Origin: Nilaparvata lugens
Lineage: Eukaryota; Arthropoda; Insecta; Hemiptera; Delphacidae
Direction: 5' to 3'
Length of the DNA: 64,000 nt
Assembly (NCBI RefSeq): GCF_014356525.2
Contig: NC_052507.1
Coordinates: 38,862,368 to 38,926,367, forward strand
Shown here: positions 32,541 through 43,496 of the stretch, one piece after another
Layout: the number at the start of each line of letters is the position of its first letter
Numbering within the stretch: position 1 is the stretch's first letter
Notes under the pieces: model-generated
The model's database searches: none
Seen by the model: only the letters and a program-made list of their open reading frames with translations
Told to the model about the DNA's origin: nothing
Program-made: the position numbers and the translations under genes

Positions 32541-33950
32541 TATCAACTCATCATATGCTTTGTCATGCTCAGAATTCCAATGCCAGATAACATCTTTTTT
32601 CAGTAATTTTCTCAAAATTGCAGTTTTGTTTGACAAATTCGGGATAAATTTGGAAATATAGGTTATCATACCCAAAAATGTTTCCAAAGAATTCACATTA
32701 GTTGGTTTTTTCATTTCAATAATAGCCTTGATTTTCCTATCATCTATTTTCACACCATCTTTTGATATTAAGTGCCCCATGTAATTTACTTGTTGCAATT
32801 TAAATTTACATTTATTTGTATCGAATGTTACATTATAGTCTCGAACTTTTTGCAATACAACTTGCAATATTTTATCATGTTCTTGCTCAGATTTGGCATA
32901 GATAATCAAATCATCAATGAAAATGGATACACCAGGAATATCACCAAATATTTTAGAAAAACATCTATGAAACACTTCTGATGCTACAGATACTCCATAA
33001 GGCATTCTAAAAAAACAGAATCTACCATATTTTGAATTGAATGTATATTTACTACTTTCATCACTAAGTTTCAATTGGTAAAATGCCTGATTAGCATCTA
33101 ATGTACTAAACATTGTACATCCACCTAATTTCCTAGCTAATTCTTCAAATGTTGGTAAGTAGAAATGTTCTCGCAATAAATTTTTATTTAAATTCTGTGG
33201 ATCAAGACAAATACGAATTTCATTATTGGGTTTTTTCACCAAGACAATACTATTTACCCACTCAGTAGGCTCAGTTACTTCTCTGATTATTTTAGCATCT
33301 AGCATTTTATCTAATTCCTGTTTGAATTTTTGTTCTAAATATACTGGAACTTTCCTAGTAGCTTCAACTTTAGGAGTAGCATTATCTTTCAGATTCAATT
33401 TACATTCAAAATCTTTAATTTCACCTAGCCCTTCAAAGATATCTTTATTTTGTTCAATTATACTATTTTTTGTTGTTGACACTGTATCCATTCTCTTAAT
33501 TAAATTTAGTTCCTCACAAGCTTCTCTACCTAGAATAGGAGGTGCTCTAATGTCTACTATTTGGAAAAGTAATGATTTCTTTACATTATTTTCAGTTTTA
33601 CAAGGTGCTTTACATTCACCAAGGACTTTTATTTTTGAATTATCATAATTGAATAGGATATTATTTGACTTACCAATTGGAATTCCCTTTAATTTTTTGT
33701 ACTCTGACTGCAGAAGGCAATTACATTGAGCTCCCATGTCTAATTTGAAATTAACCTTTTTATTGTCATTTATTGTGATAGATGCATACCAATCTTTTCC
33801 CTTACAGAAGGTCAGAGTTCCACAAAATAAATTGTTTGAATTGTCAGATTTTGTACTCACCAGACTAACATTTTGTTTCTTACTTCTACATTTTACTGCA
33901 TAATGGCCTCGCCATTTGCTTATCGCACACTGTCTATTAAAAGCAGGGCA
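32463..33950 (-). pseudogene. Ty3/gypsy protease and reverse transcriptase
   Basis: A 465-codon frame begins with the protease (FKLDMGAQCNCLL, with D-M-G where D-S-G/D-T-G is usual, and APPILGREACEEL). It runs into the RT: RKVPVYLEQKFKQELDKML, WVNSIVLVKKPNNEIRICLD, CTMFSTLDANQAFYQ, FFRMPYGVSVASEVF, the catalytic IFIDDLIIYA and NYMGHLISKDGV. The frame is open through the RT thumb and leaves frame in RNase H. The D-M-G active site and later breaks suggest decay, although some gypsy relatives tolerate a changed third residue. Confidence 0.9.
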
Positions 33951-34705
33951 ATTCCATTCAGCATGATCTTGTCCACATCAGCTGCAATCCTTAATAATAT
34001 TGCAACAATTGCGTTGATTTCTTGCCTTGAAGCCATCTCTTGTAGGTTGAACTGGTTGGTAATTTCGGTTGACTGGTTCACGTTGCTGGAACTTGTGTTG
34101 CACTTGTTCTGAACGATTTTGGTTAGGATTATAGTTTTTATTTTTCTCCCGATTCACAACGTTGATCGTGGTTGCATGTTCTTTTAGAGTTTTCAACTGT
34201 TCATTGGCCAGCTTTGCTGTACGACACATTTTTCGAGTGTGAGGTCTTCTTCACGTAGAAGTCTATCCTGCAAGTTTTTATTGTTTAGTCCACCAATAAT
34301 TCTGTCTTTCAATAAACTGTCCAGCATATTACCGAAACCACAGGATGCACTTAGTTCCCTCAATGATGTGTAGAAATCATCAAAAGATTCATGACTATTT
34401 TGGGTTCTTGAGAAGAAAATATGTCTTTCAACTGATTCATTGCTGCGCAGAATGAAGTCATTTTCGAAAAGTTCCAAATGTCTCTTGTACGATTTCTTAT
34501 CTGCTTCACTAAGTTGAAAAGTATTGTATTTTTGCAATGCTTCTTCTCCGATGCAATGTAGTAAGATCACGATTTTAACAGGTTCATCTTTGTCATCCCC
34601 ACCACTTGCTATCATGTACAGTAGAAATTGTTGTTTCCACATTTTCCAATTTTCTGATAAATTTCCTTGGAAACTAAATTGTTTTGGAGGTTTTAGCGAT
34701 TCCAT
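33950..34705 (-). pseudogene. Ty3/gypsy gag
   Basis: Starts at ATG 34705 (MESLKPPKQFSFQGNLSENW), with the gag phrase WKMWKQQFLLYMIASG, then FSRTQNSHESFDDFYTSLRE and LLKDRIIGGLNNKNLQDRLL. It changes frame near 34200 into a basic, Asn/Gln-rich nucleocapsid-like tail (34229-33978) and a Cys-His region just before the protease. Typical of insect gypsy gag. Broken by the shift. Confidence 0.85.
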
Positions 34706-34876
34706 GACTGAGAAATTTCACACTAAGTTCAAATAGAATAGGTTTTTACAAATTGAAGATCCAAACCGAAACGTGTTGAGCTTTGAGGTTAACTGCTGAG
34801 AAGGTTTCCATCACTAAGATTTAAGATATTTCTGGACTATGTTTCACAACCAATACTTTCACTACCGACTGCACCA
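34706..34876 (-). other. Gypsy leader and primer-binding site
   Basis: Untranslated leader. On the minus strand TGGTGCAGTCGGTAGTG (34876-34860) directly follows the LTR end ATAACA, the expected place for a tRNA primer site. Confidence 0.75.
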
Positions 34877-35425
34877 TGTTATGTTTGTTGGTTCGTTATT
34901 AATCAAACATAAAGTTTATACACAAAGTATTTATTAAATGAATATTATGCACGAAGCAAATACAACTATACAACTCATGATCATGTTGAAGAAGTAGAAG
35001 TATCAACTTGTTACAACTCTCGATCAATACATCGACTATCGATATTACAGTATCGATAACTTCATATTATGACAAATCATTTGGAGATTTGGATATTATT
35101 ACCAGAGAAAACTCAATATTTATCTCCTTCTTCCTTTATCTCTGTAACTACCAAAGGATATAACAATTTTGCCAAAAGTAAAGAGCACATAATATTTTAG
35201 TTCATTGAAAAAGTTTGATACCCTACCGTCAACCGTGGTGACTTCAGCTGCGAAGTGACTTTATCCACAACTTACCTCTGTTTACGGAGATAGTGCCTTA
35301 TCCCACATACCAAAGTGGGAATATTTGAAAAATATTCAAATTATTTTATATCTGATCTCTGTTATTGGAAATCAATGTTCAACATTGATTTTTGTAGTCC
35401 TAACCATTATTATTGAGGTTCTACA
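34877..35425 (-). repeat. 5' LTR of the truncated gypsy element
   Basis: The inner end is fixed by the primer site. The outer end is set at the TG of TGTAGAACCTC, giving 549 bp with TG...CA ends. No second LTR is available for comparison, so the outer limit is tentative. Confidence 0.55.
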
Positions 35426-35577
35426 ATATTGATATCTTTTCAAATTTTGATACCTATATTAGTTGAATTATCAACATAAAACCAAACTGCACGCTCTTGG
35501 AAATGAACTTGAATCCATATATTTTTCAGAGTGTGACTAAGCACTACCTCCGACCAAACAAAGTCATAGTGCATTCT

Positions 35578-35688
35578 GGTGACGTCAGCACAGGTAGGGC
35601 TCCTACACCAATAAAAATTTAATTTTAGCTGATCTATATCACCTAGTGTTTTTATTGGTGTAGGAGCCCTACCTGTGCTGACGTCACC
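35578..35688. mobile_element. Palindromic MITE-like hairpin
   Basis: Two perfectly inverted arms of about 40 bp, beginning GGTGACGTCAGCACAGGTAG and ending in ACACCAATAAAA, enclose about 30 bp. Weaker inverted similarity (AGTCATAGTGCA / TGCACTATGGCT) extends outside. No target duplication could be fixed. Confidence 0.75.
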
Positions 35689-36078
35689 ATCAATCACCTG
35701 TCTTGCACTATGGCTTAAGCCGTGTTTACACCGGAGTTGGCAACCAATGATTGCTGACATTTATCGGCAATTTTGAGTTGCATGCATTAAAACAACTGCA
35801 ACTCGCATTGCCAACCGTAGTTGGAGACTGATTTTGCGAGTTGGCAACCGAAATTTGGTTTTCCGACCGGAGTCGGTAAAGATCAAAGGCGGTTGCCAAC
35901 CCCAGTCGGCAATGCGAGTTGCAGCGCTAACTTGAGCTGCAACTTGAGTCTGCAACTACCCCGCTACCCCTCCCGCCTGTTGGCTCCACGTGGTTGCGGT
36001 GCGTCAGTTCCTCAGTTCAAGCAGGCTAGTCGTCATGAGTTGTTGTGTTTCGTGTATGGTTGTTGTTTGTGCTAGTGC

Positions 36079-36334
36079 AATGGAAAATCTTTCAAGTGAA
36101 GTGAAGTGGACAAATGATCAGGTCATTACTTTGATAGAGTTGTTTAGAGAGAAGCCTGTCTTGTGGAACCACACCCTTTCGGATTTTAAAAACAAAAATT
36201 AAAAAATTATGCTTGGAATGAAATTTCCCAGGAAATAAAAGTTAACAAACTTGAAGTCCAGTCTAAAATGAGGAATTTGATTACAACATTCCAACGAATT
36301 AATAAGAAGGGGAAAAGTGGTTCTGGAGACTGAG
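36079..36334 (+). pseudogene. MADF-domain protein of the Harbinger element
   Basis: Starts MENLSSEVKWTNDQVITLIE, continues ELFREKPVLWNHTLSDFKNK, a typical MADF DNA-binding domain. After a stop/shift at about 36200 it continues in another frame (NYAWNEISQEI, SKMRNLITTFQRI), i.e. the second half of the domain. Harbinger elements often carry such a Myb/MADF accessory protein that binds the ends and helps the transposase. Truncated after this domain. Confidence 0.78.
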
Positions 36335-36404
36335 GGTGATGAAGATGCCAATACATTAACTAAGCTATAATGTAAGCTAAGCTATACATTACTCAAGCTA
36401 ACCT

Positions 36405-36961
36405 TGTATGGGCCAGCCATTGGCCAGCCATTTGAATCAACCACGCTCACCCACGGCCATCTAGCATGCCATCAGCCGCTCTAAGATCGCTTAGTCCAAT
36501 ATGTAGTTGGCACTGTTCTCCCTCTGGTTTCCCCTGCCTTTTTGCTTACCAGCTCTCTTCCGTTTGTAACTGATTTTTGTGGAAACTTGTTGTCCTGATG
36601 CCACACGGTTGTTTTCTCCTTTTAAAGAAGTCATAAATGTATTACCGCTTCGCTTGTTTGAATTTAAACTACTACCGCGACTAGTTAGGAAAAGTTATTG
36701 TTAGAGTACTCCGCTAAATATCTAGATTTGGATCTTCTTTGTGTAATCTCTCCGCTGTGACATGGGCCCATGTATTCATCATCGCCAGTGCAAGTGAATT
36801 CCTGATTATCTGAACGTGTTACCGCCTACCAGAATGAGGAGACTGCTCTTACAGTCCACTGTGAACCCGCCATACCCAAACGAGATGCCTTTAAAGGTAA
36901 CAATTTTATTTTCTGAGCTACTAAGTAACGTGTTTAGAAGTTCACCTCATTGGCTCTAACA
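36405..36961 (+). repeat. 5' LTR of the plus-strand BEL element
   Basis: 557 bp. Differs from the 3' LTR by an 11-bp internal duplication (GGCCAGCCATT, near 36411-36432) and by a few transitions (for example CCACG/CCGCG, CTGTG/CTGCG). Confidence 0.93.
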
Positions 36962-37498
36962 CGAAACCTGGTCCACCGCGGCCAAATGTTGGAGGAAAAG
37001 CGACCTACGAACAGTGAAAACGCTCATTTCAATTTTTTCTGAGAGTTTCTTTGTGAGTTTTCTTGGAGAATCGTAAATTTTTGATTTGGACGCTTTCGAC
37101 CGCCATCTTGTATCGAAATCTGAAAACATTGATTAGTGACTTATGATATCCACTATCGAGCTGTTAACTATCAAACTTTTACACCCGGTTCGACATAACC
37201 TAAAAAGTTTTGTTTTGGTTTTGAACTTCAGTGCCTAACAGTCAGCTACAAACTTTTACCGCTAACTGTGTGTTTTCTTACCGCTAAACGTAGTGAATTA
37301 CCTCCTATCTTTTATTAATTGTGAATATTGATCTACGAACTATTGATTTGAACATTGATCTTGAACTATTTCTTGTTAAATATGAACTTTTTCGGCCATC
37401 AACTTAAACTGTTCTGACCGCTAATCTGAACTTTTTCGGTTGTAAATTTCAATCTGGTAACCTATTTTTCTATTTCTGTATGATTATCCATAACAACC
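36962..37498 (+). other. BEL leader with primer-binding site
   Basis: Untranslated leader. TGGTCCACCGCGGCC at 36969-36983, seven bases after the LTR, is the probable tRNA primer site. No gene. Confidence 0.7.
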
Positions 37499-38052
37499 AT
37501 GGCGTCGAATTTTCCATTATTGAATAAGCTAAGAAGGTTGCACCAATCGATATCTTCTCTAGCTGATAAGTACAATGAACAAGTACCTATGACTTGTAGT
37601 GAATTTTATTTTGGTCTGGATAAAAAATTTGATAAATTAATGAGTGAATATGAGGCAACAGATAAAGAGTCGCTATCTGAGGAACTTATCTTGGAGTTTG
37701 CTGAACTGCAAATCCAATTCCAAACCAGATTTGATAGTATCAAGCTGGTTGATACCATTCCTAAACCTGCTGTTACCACTAATGAACTACCAATTAATAA
37801 TTTTGTGAAACCTCAGTTGCAGATACCTACATTTTCAGGCGAACCTCATGAATGGAATATTTTCAAAAATGTTTTTGATGCTGCTGTTCACACCAGTAAA
37901 AACTATTCCAGTGAGGCCAAATACCATCTTCTAACTTCATATTTAAGTGGTGACGGTTTGACCTTGGTTCAAAATTATGCCAACACCGCTGAATGTTACA
38001 AAACTGCCTATGACAGCTTGCACAAACGATACAACAATATCTGGTATCAAGC
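37499..38052 (+). pseudogene. BEL/Pao gag, 5' part
   Basis: Begins MASNFPLLNKLRRLHQSISS and contains KPQLQIPTFSGEPHEWNIFK, the BEL/Pao capsid hallmark, then AKYHLLTSYLSGDGLTLVQN and AYDSLHKRYNN. The frame is cut at 38052 by the nested LTR element and resumes at 44274. The few residues that follow in the open frame are LTR sequence. Confidence 0.9.
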
Positions 38053-38825
38053 TGTAATATTACATTTTTTTCTCACATTGGAATCGAATCTTCAATTCGA
38101 GATCTATGGAACTTTATAGTAAATATCAGAGTCATCAATAGACGGACAAACTTTTCGACGGAGAATTTTTTATCGTAAATGATTGTTGCATTGTTCCATG
38201 GTGTCACCGGGGCTGAGAAACAGAATAAATAGTTTATTTAAATAGAGAATATATATGAAAGTTTAAAATAACAGTTTCAAAATAAAGTTTTATTGAGAAC
38301 AGATGTAAAATGTGAATTCTAAACTTGTAATTTATAAATTTTTGGTGACGTGTCTGTAATGTTGGAGGCGTTGGCTCTGTGACTTGTAACTTAGGTTTTT
38401 TCTGTTCTGCCTCTCTAGAAAAATGGCTGGCTATGTGTGTTGTTGTAAAATTTTGCTCCGAATCATTTTCGTTTATTAATGTTTTAAATTGAGTTTTAAA
38501 CAAATTTTTGTGTTCTATTTTGTTAATATATAGCTATTAGTGTATTCAAGCCAATAGCCACTGTTTTTCAACTGTAAACTAGATAAGTATTTTAGTTCGT
38601 AGTAACTCTAAATAATTAGGCTTAAGATATAGTTCTTTGTGTATTTGTATAAATTCATCTGAAGATTATAAGTTCATTTGCTCTGAAAACTGGATTTCTC
38701 ATTCATAGGCGATAGATCCATTCACAATTTATCAAGAATCTATTTCATTGGAGCCGACAACTATCCTTAGGTTAATAGGTGGAATGCTATTCCAACCGAT
38801 TTAAGGAAAAATTGGTAGCACGGCA
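38053..38825 (+). repeat. 5' LTR of the non-autonomous element
   Basis: 773 bp, TGTAATATTAC...GTAGCACGGCA. Only about three point differences from the 3' LTR were seen, so the insertion is recent. Distant relatives of its two halves flank the LINE in the GALE intron. Confidence 0.93.
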
Positions 38826-39016
38826 AATGTTACCCCTGTGGTGGGACCGAATTACAAAATAAATATGTCCCAAATGGTACACCATGAAATCCCTGGTTAT
38901 GAAAAATTATTAGTAGGATAGATATCTTGATAGGTTATGAATGGTTTGTTGCTGAGTGGGAAATCGGTTCAAGAGAGATCAAGTTTTAATGAATAGATAT
39001 CAGTGCATATTACAAA

Positions 39017-39769
39017 ATGGCAAACATTAAAAATGATCTGAATCTTATAGCATTCTTAACACAAAGGTTTGATGAGCAAAATGCTAAGATTGATGAGCAA
39101 AATGCTAAGTTAAATGCTAGGTTTGATGAGATGAAGCAAGAATTTGCTAGCATTAGACTAGAGCAGGCTAGTATAAACCTTCTATTGAAAAATGCACATG
39201 AAACATTGAGTGATAATCATGAAGATGAAAACAAATTTAAGCAGAATAATAGTAGTGTTAAGATACAGGATCAACTCATTCAAGTTTCTGACAATGTAGG
39301 CCTAGTTACTGTTGTTGAAAAAGTCAACCTTAATGAGATAGTAGAATTGAGTAAAGAAGTAGGTAGGGAGTTGTCTTCACTGAAAGTCAACTATCATGAA
39401 AGTAATATTGCTACATTGAAGGTTAGGAAAACTATGAACAAAGTGAATGATTACATGAGACAGGTTTCTGTAGAGGTTAGGAACAATGTAAACAAAATGA
39501 ATCTTGCTTTGAGTCAAGTTGATGAGTTCAACTTTCAACTGAAAATTGAAAAGGTGTATGCAATGCATTCTCAAGTGAACATGACTAACTTTTGTAGGCA
39601 AAATGGCTTTGTTGAAACAAATGAACCCATGAATAAAATCAGGTTCTTGAAGAAAACAAAGCACAAAGTTTCCATTGATGTATTAGTATTCAAAGGTTGT
39701 TTCAAGTTGCTTACTTACAAGATGATGACAGTGAATCACATCAGTGGCGGCTCGTGGAGGAAAATTTAG
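39017..39769 (+). CDS. Coiled-coil ORF of the non-autonomous LTR element
   Basis: A 250-codon frame starting MANIKNDLNLIAFLTQ. Residues about 14-60 hold near-repeats (RFDEQNAKIDEQNAKLNARF) and heptads typical of a coiled coil. A Lys/Asn-rich middle and a last third (RKTMNKVNDYMRQVSVEVRN) follow. No zinc knuckle, protease or polymerase motif is visible. By position it could be a gag-like protein, but I do not recognise it. Codons after position 39741 lie inside a hAT MITE; in the empty site the frame would run about ten more codons to a stop. Spared so far from frameshifts. Confidence 0.6.
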   Translation: MANIKNDLNLIAFLTQRFDEQNAKIDEQNAKLNARFDEMKQEFASIRLEQASINLLLKNAHETLSDNHEDENKFKQNNSSVKIQDQLIQVSDNVGLVTVVEKVNLNEIVELSKEVGRELSSLKVNYHESNIATLKVRKTMNKVNDYMRQVSVEVRNNVNKMNLALSQVDEFNFQLKIEKVYAMHSQVNMTNFCRQNGFVETNEPMNKIRFLKKTKHKVSIDVLVFKGCFKLLTYKMMTVNHISGGSWRKI

Positions 39770-40511
39770 GGGAAGCCCAAATAACATGAAAAATCGAATA
39801 TGACATAGGCTATTAAGTATGTGATTTGAAAGATGCATTCCTTATTATTCCCAATTCTGTTTGGTGTCGAAAATGAGTCATTGGAGAAAAATATTGAAAA
39901 AATAAAACTATACTTTAAGTATGCCTGAAAGTTTGTATAAAAAAGGTTACTCACATTGGTCTTTTCTGTCACTATCAGTCCACTTGAAGAATGGTGTCTC
40001 TAAGAGAGCACAAAGCCACGAACTAAATCTATTGATGATTCCATAATATAACTACTATTCAGTATTCACTCTACAAGATTATATTGTAACACACTTGTTA
40101 TACTATAACACTACACCAACTGTAACTAACACTATTGCTTCTACAGATACATTATTTACTCCAGTATATTCATAGAATAATGTTCAATAGAATAAATTAT
40201 TCTCAATAATAAGAATCAGCGCGACGCGTACCGTGTTGTTTTCAAGATTTTTAGGATAACCTCAAAGCCTCAAACTGTAAACAGCAGACATGTGGTTCAT
40301 CAACTGGGCGCTTTACATTTCTTATGCACAGCCAGCCTTATTCAGATTCTGCTAATGAGATTAATGCTAAGTTATTGAACAATAAATAATTGTAACCCTA
40401 TGAATATTCTGGGAATTTTATTTACTTATTCTTATCATAAAAACATTATTTTGTACTGGAATATCTTGGTACAGCCGGGCAGTACTTGATTCCCCCAGCG
40501 AGCCGCCATTG
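39742..40511. mobile_element. hAT-type MITE
   Basis: Terminal inverted repeats CAGTGGCGGCTCGTGG and, from the other end, CAATGGCGGCTCGCTGG. The flanks are identical 8-bp duplications AATCACAT (39734-39741 and 40512-40519), diagnostic of hAT. 770 bp, without a transposase. It interrupts the coiled-coil ORF near its 3' end. Confidence 0.93.
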
Positions 40512-42009
40512 AATCACATGATGAAAGGGTATTCCCCAACACACAATGATTAGGAATCCTGTGTTATGCCGGGATTCAGAATAGCATAATCGCTACACAG
40601 TGTATGGTAAGAGTCCATAATTGTGTCTTTTTTCTTTCCTGTAGCCTATTTTTCTTGGCCCTTAATCTTTTCAAATTTCAATTCTTTCCTGTCTTTGTGT
40701 AATGTTCAGTAAATTTCTTCTATGATGCATATCTTAACCAATCTTGTCCATAGTCATTTAAATTTGCATTCTTCTGAAATAATATTAGAAGCTAAAATAG
40801 TAGCTTATTTTCCTAATCTTTAAATTGTTGATAAAACTTAACTTTTCCAAAATCTATCCATTGTAGTGTGAAGAATTGTGTGCTTGTGATATATTTTTTC
40901 ATCATGTATCACTTATGTGAAGTGTATCAATTTTGTGTGTGTTGTTTTAGGGAATTTATTTACCCAGTTTTCTTTTTCTCTTTTTTGTATTTTTTAGGGA
41001 CTTATTTACCCATTATTCATCTTGATCATCTTTGTATTATAATCTTGAAATGTTTGTAATTAGAATTTTGCTGGTATGTGATTGTTTTTTGAGATGGAAA
41101 ACCATTATTGCCTAAAGAAGGAATAACAGAGGTTATGACTTAGAGAGGCAGTAATGAGATAATATTTTTTGTGTTGATTACTTATGTTGATTGCCATAGA
41201 TGCAGATTACTTATGAATATTGTTTGCCTTTGAAGCAAAATATTATTGATGTTTTGAATGGTTTCTTGTTTAATGTTTGATAGTAAAGTTTTGTCATGAA
41301 ATGTAGTTTGTGTTTAGAACATTGAAAAGTCGAAATAAACTATAGTATCCAACAAACGATGATTAATAATATTAAATAATTTGCTTTTTATACAATTTTT
41401 GAACAAAAAATTAAAACTAAATAATTTTGAAACCCTGAATGATAAATCATAAATGTGAAATGAACTTGCTATAAATGAAATGTTATACTAAATGATAATG
41501 AAATGCAGATATATTATGAAATGATTGTGAATAGAAGATCAATTGTCTGAAATTATTGAAATATATATTGAAATTAATTTTTGTTGTGATGATCTGATGT
41601 TTTTTACAATTTTGATAATGATACAGGATGTTATGAAATTCTATTTCTATTTTGAAGAATGGATTAAATTTTGATATTTGAACAGTGAATAGATGAAAAT
41701 GAAATTTTTTTTATAGTGAGAATTTGTAATTGATATGTCCATATTTCACAATTTATGTATTGCTGACTGTATAATAGGATGTTAACAAATTTCAATTTCA
41801 TAAATACTTAAAAATAATTTTCATGTGTATTAGATTGTATTGATAGCCTAATCAAGATTTTCTTCTTAGTTTATAAGCATTTTAAGATAACAGGTACAGC
41901 ACAGACATTAACATTGAAATAGTTATCATGTGAATCTCGAAATCAGCAACAAGTGAACGCCATGAAGAGTGTTAAGAACATTTGGGTGATTTTCGAACTA
42001 GTGTGACAT

Positions 42010-42400
42010 AACAACGCCAATAACTATGCCAATGTCAACACCAATATCAACACCAATAACTACGCCAAAATCAATGCTGATGCCTACACTAATAACTACG
42101 CCAATATCAACACTAATAACTACACCAAAATGCCAAAATCTACGCCGATGCCTGTGCTGATGTCAATGCCTGCGCCAATGCCAAAATCTGTGACAATGCT
42201 GATGCCAATGCCAATAGCTACGCCAATGCCTGCGCCAATGCTGATGCCAACAACAAAAAATCAACGCCGATGCCTGCGCCAATGCCAATATCTGCGCCAA
42301 TGCTGATACCAATGCCTATGCCTGCGCCAGTGCTGATGCCAATGCCAAAATCAATGCTGACACCAAAGCATACGCCAATAACAATGCCAATGCTTATTGC
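42010..42400 (+). repeat. GCCAAT/GCTGATGCC-type degenerate repeat
   Basis: Dozens of degenerate units of 6 and 9 bp such as GCCAATGCC, TGCGCCAAT and ACTACGCCA. The open frame rich in Met and Pro at 42270-42506 is a by-product. Confidence 0.8.
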
Positions 42401-42731
42401 TGACTTTGTATCTCAAACTTCAACACTACTACATTACCTGGAGGTAATTGCCATCCATGTTCACATTCACAACTTCGAATTCAGAAGAACAGTCACAGTA
42501 TCATGAAAGAATCGATTCAAAAAATCCTCTCCTAAATTATTCCTGTATGCAGAACTCTAAACCTTGAAAGCTGAAAATATCAAAAAACCAAACCTTACCT
42601 AAATTAATCCTCACCTAAATTAATCCTGTATGCAGCGTCTATCTCTTTTCCAAAAAACGAATTACATTGTCATTTCAAGCCTGAAATGTACATTGTATAA
42701 TTACAAATATGATACAAAAATTACGTGACTC

Positions 42732-42905
42732 TGTATTGAATTTGGAATGCAGCCGTCTACTACAAGCATGAAGCAATGCTAACTGAGATGTCACCTGTAT
42801 CGAGTTTGGTATGCAGCCGTCTACTACAAGCATGAGGCAATGCTAACTGAGATGTCACCTGTATCGAGTTTGATATGCATCAGTCGACTACAAGTATCAG
42901 CCCAA
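42732..42905 (+). repeat. 64-bp tandem repeat, about 2.7 copies
   Basis: Units start TGTAT(T/C)GA at 42732, 42796 and 42860 and contain ATGCAGCCGTCTACTACAAG and GCTAACTGAGATGTCACC. The third is partial and diverged. Confidence 0.88.
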
Positions 42906-43496
42906 CACTAACGTCATCACATTGGAGTCACACTTAACTGAAAATCATACTTTGAGTGCCTTAACGGACTGTTTTCCAAAATGTGCATCAATAAAATCAA
43001 CCGCGTCAATAGTGAAAGAAATGAACATTTTTTGATTTATTGAAATTTTATATGAAAATTAAATGTAACAATTCATCAATTCATTAAAAAAAAAAAAAAA
43101 AATAATAATAATAATAAACTTTTCATTCAACATACTAAATTTTTTTTATGCAATAAAAAATTGAATTTTTCTATCTATTAATTTATGTGCTATTTCAAAA
43201 AACTATTCTTTACATATTAAACTTTCTGTTGAGATATTTTCCTTTAAATTATAAAGCTAAATCAAAAGTAATATTGATATTCTATATTTTGAAATATTGT
43301 TTGGAAACATATAACAAACGCTATTGATGAATTTTTATAATAATTTTCAATATTATAGGATGACATGTAATGTTTTTCTAGAAAAAATTGTTACTGTTCT
43401 CAAATTTAAATTTCAACAATTTTCATTAGGGTCAATGTAATTTTTTTTCTTTAAATTTTCAAACAGTAAAATTTTTTATGTCAAGAGGGGGGTATT

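Larger units (their letters stand above)
24720..35425 (-). mobile_element. Truncated Ty3/gypsy element split by a BEL insertion
   Basis: Minus-strand element with its 5' LTR at the right (34877-35425), a primer site, gag, protease, RT, RNase H and the start of integrase. The integrase stops at about 24720, so the 3' end and 3' LTR are missing. A BEL/Pao element (24953-31811) interrupts it between the RNase H/linker part and the zinc part of integrase: the frame ends at CTATAAT and resumes at TTAATCATATGGGC. Confidence 0.85.
40520..43496 (+). other. Non-coding interior of the LTR element
   Basis: AT-rich, with no recognisable retroviral domain. It contains a Pro/Met-encoding hexamer-like repeat field (about 42010-42400), a 64-bp tandem repeat (42732-42905) and an A/AAT run (43086-43118). 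Confidence 0.65.

Noticed and set aside
38234..38503. 89-codon frame repeated at 43678-43947
   Set aside because: Antisense frame within the two LTRs; identical context at both ends explains its apparent conservation.
42270..42506. Met/Pro-rich open frame
   Set aside because: A product of the degenerate GCCAAT-type repeat.
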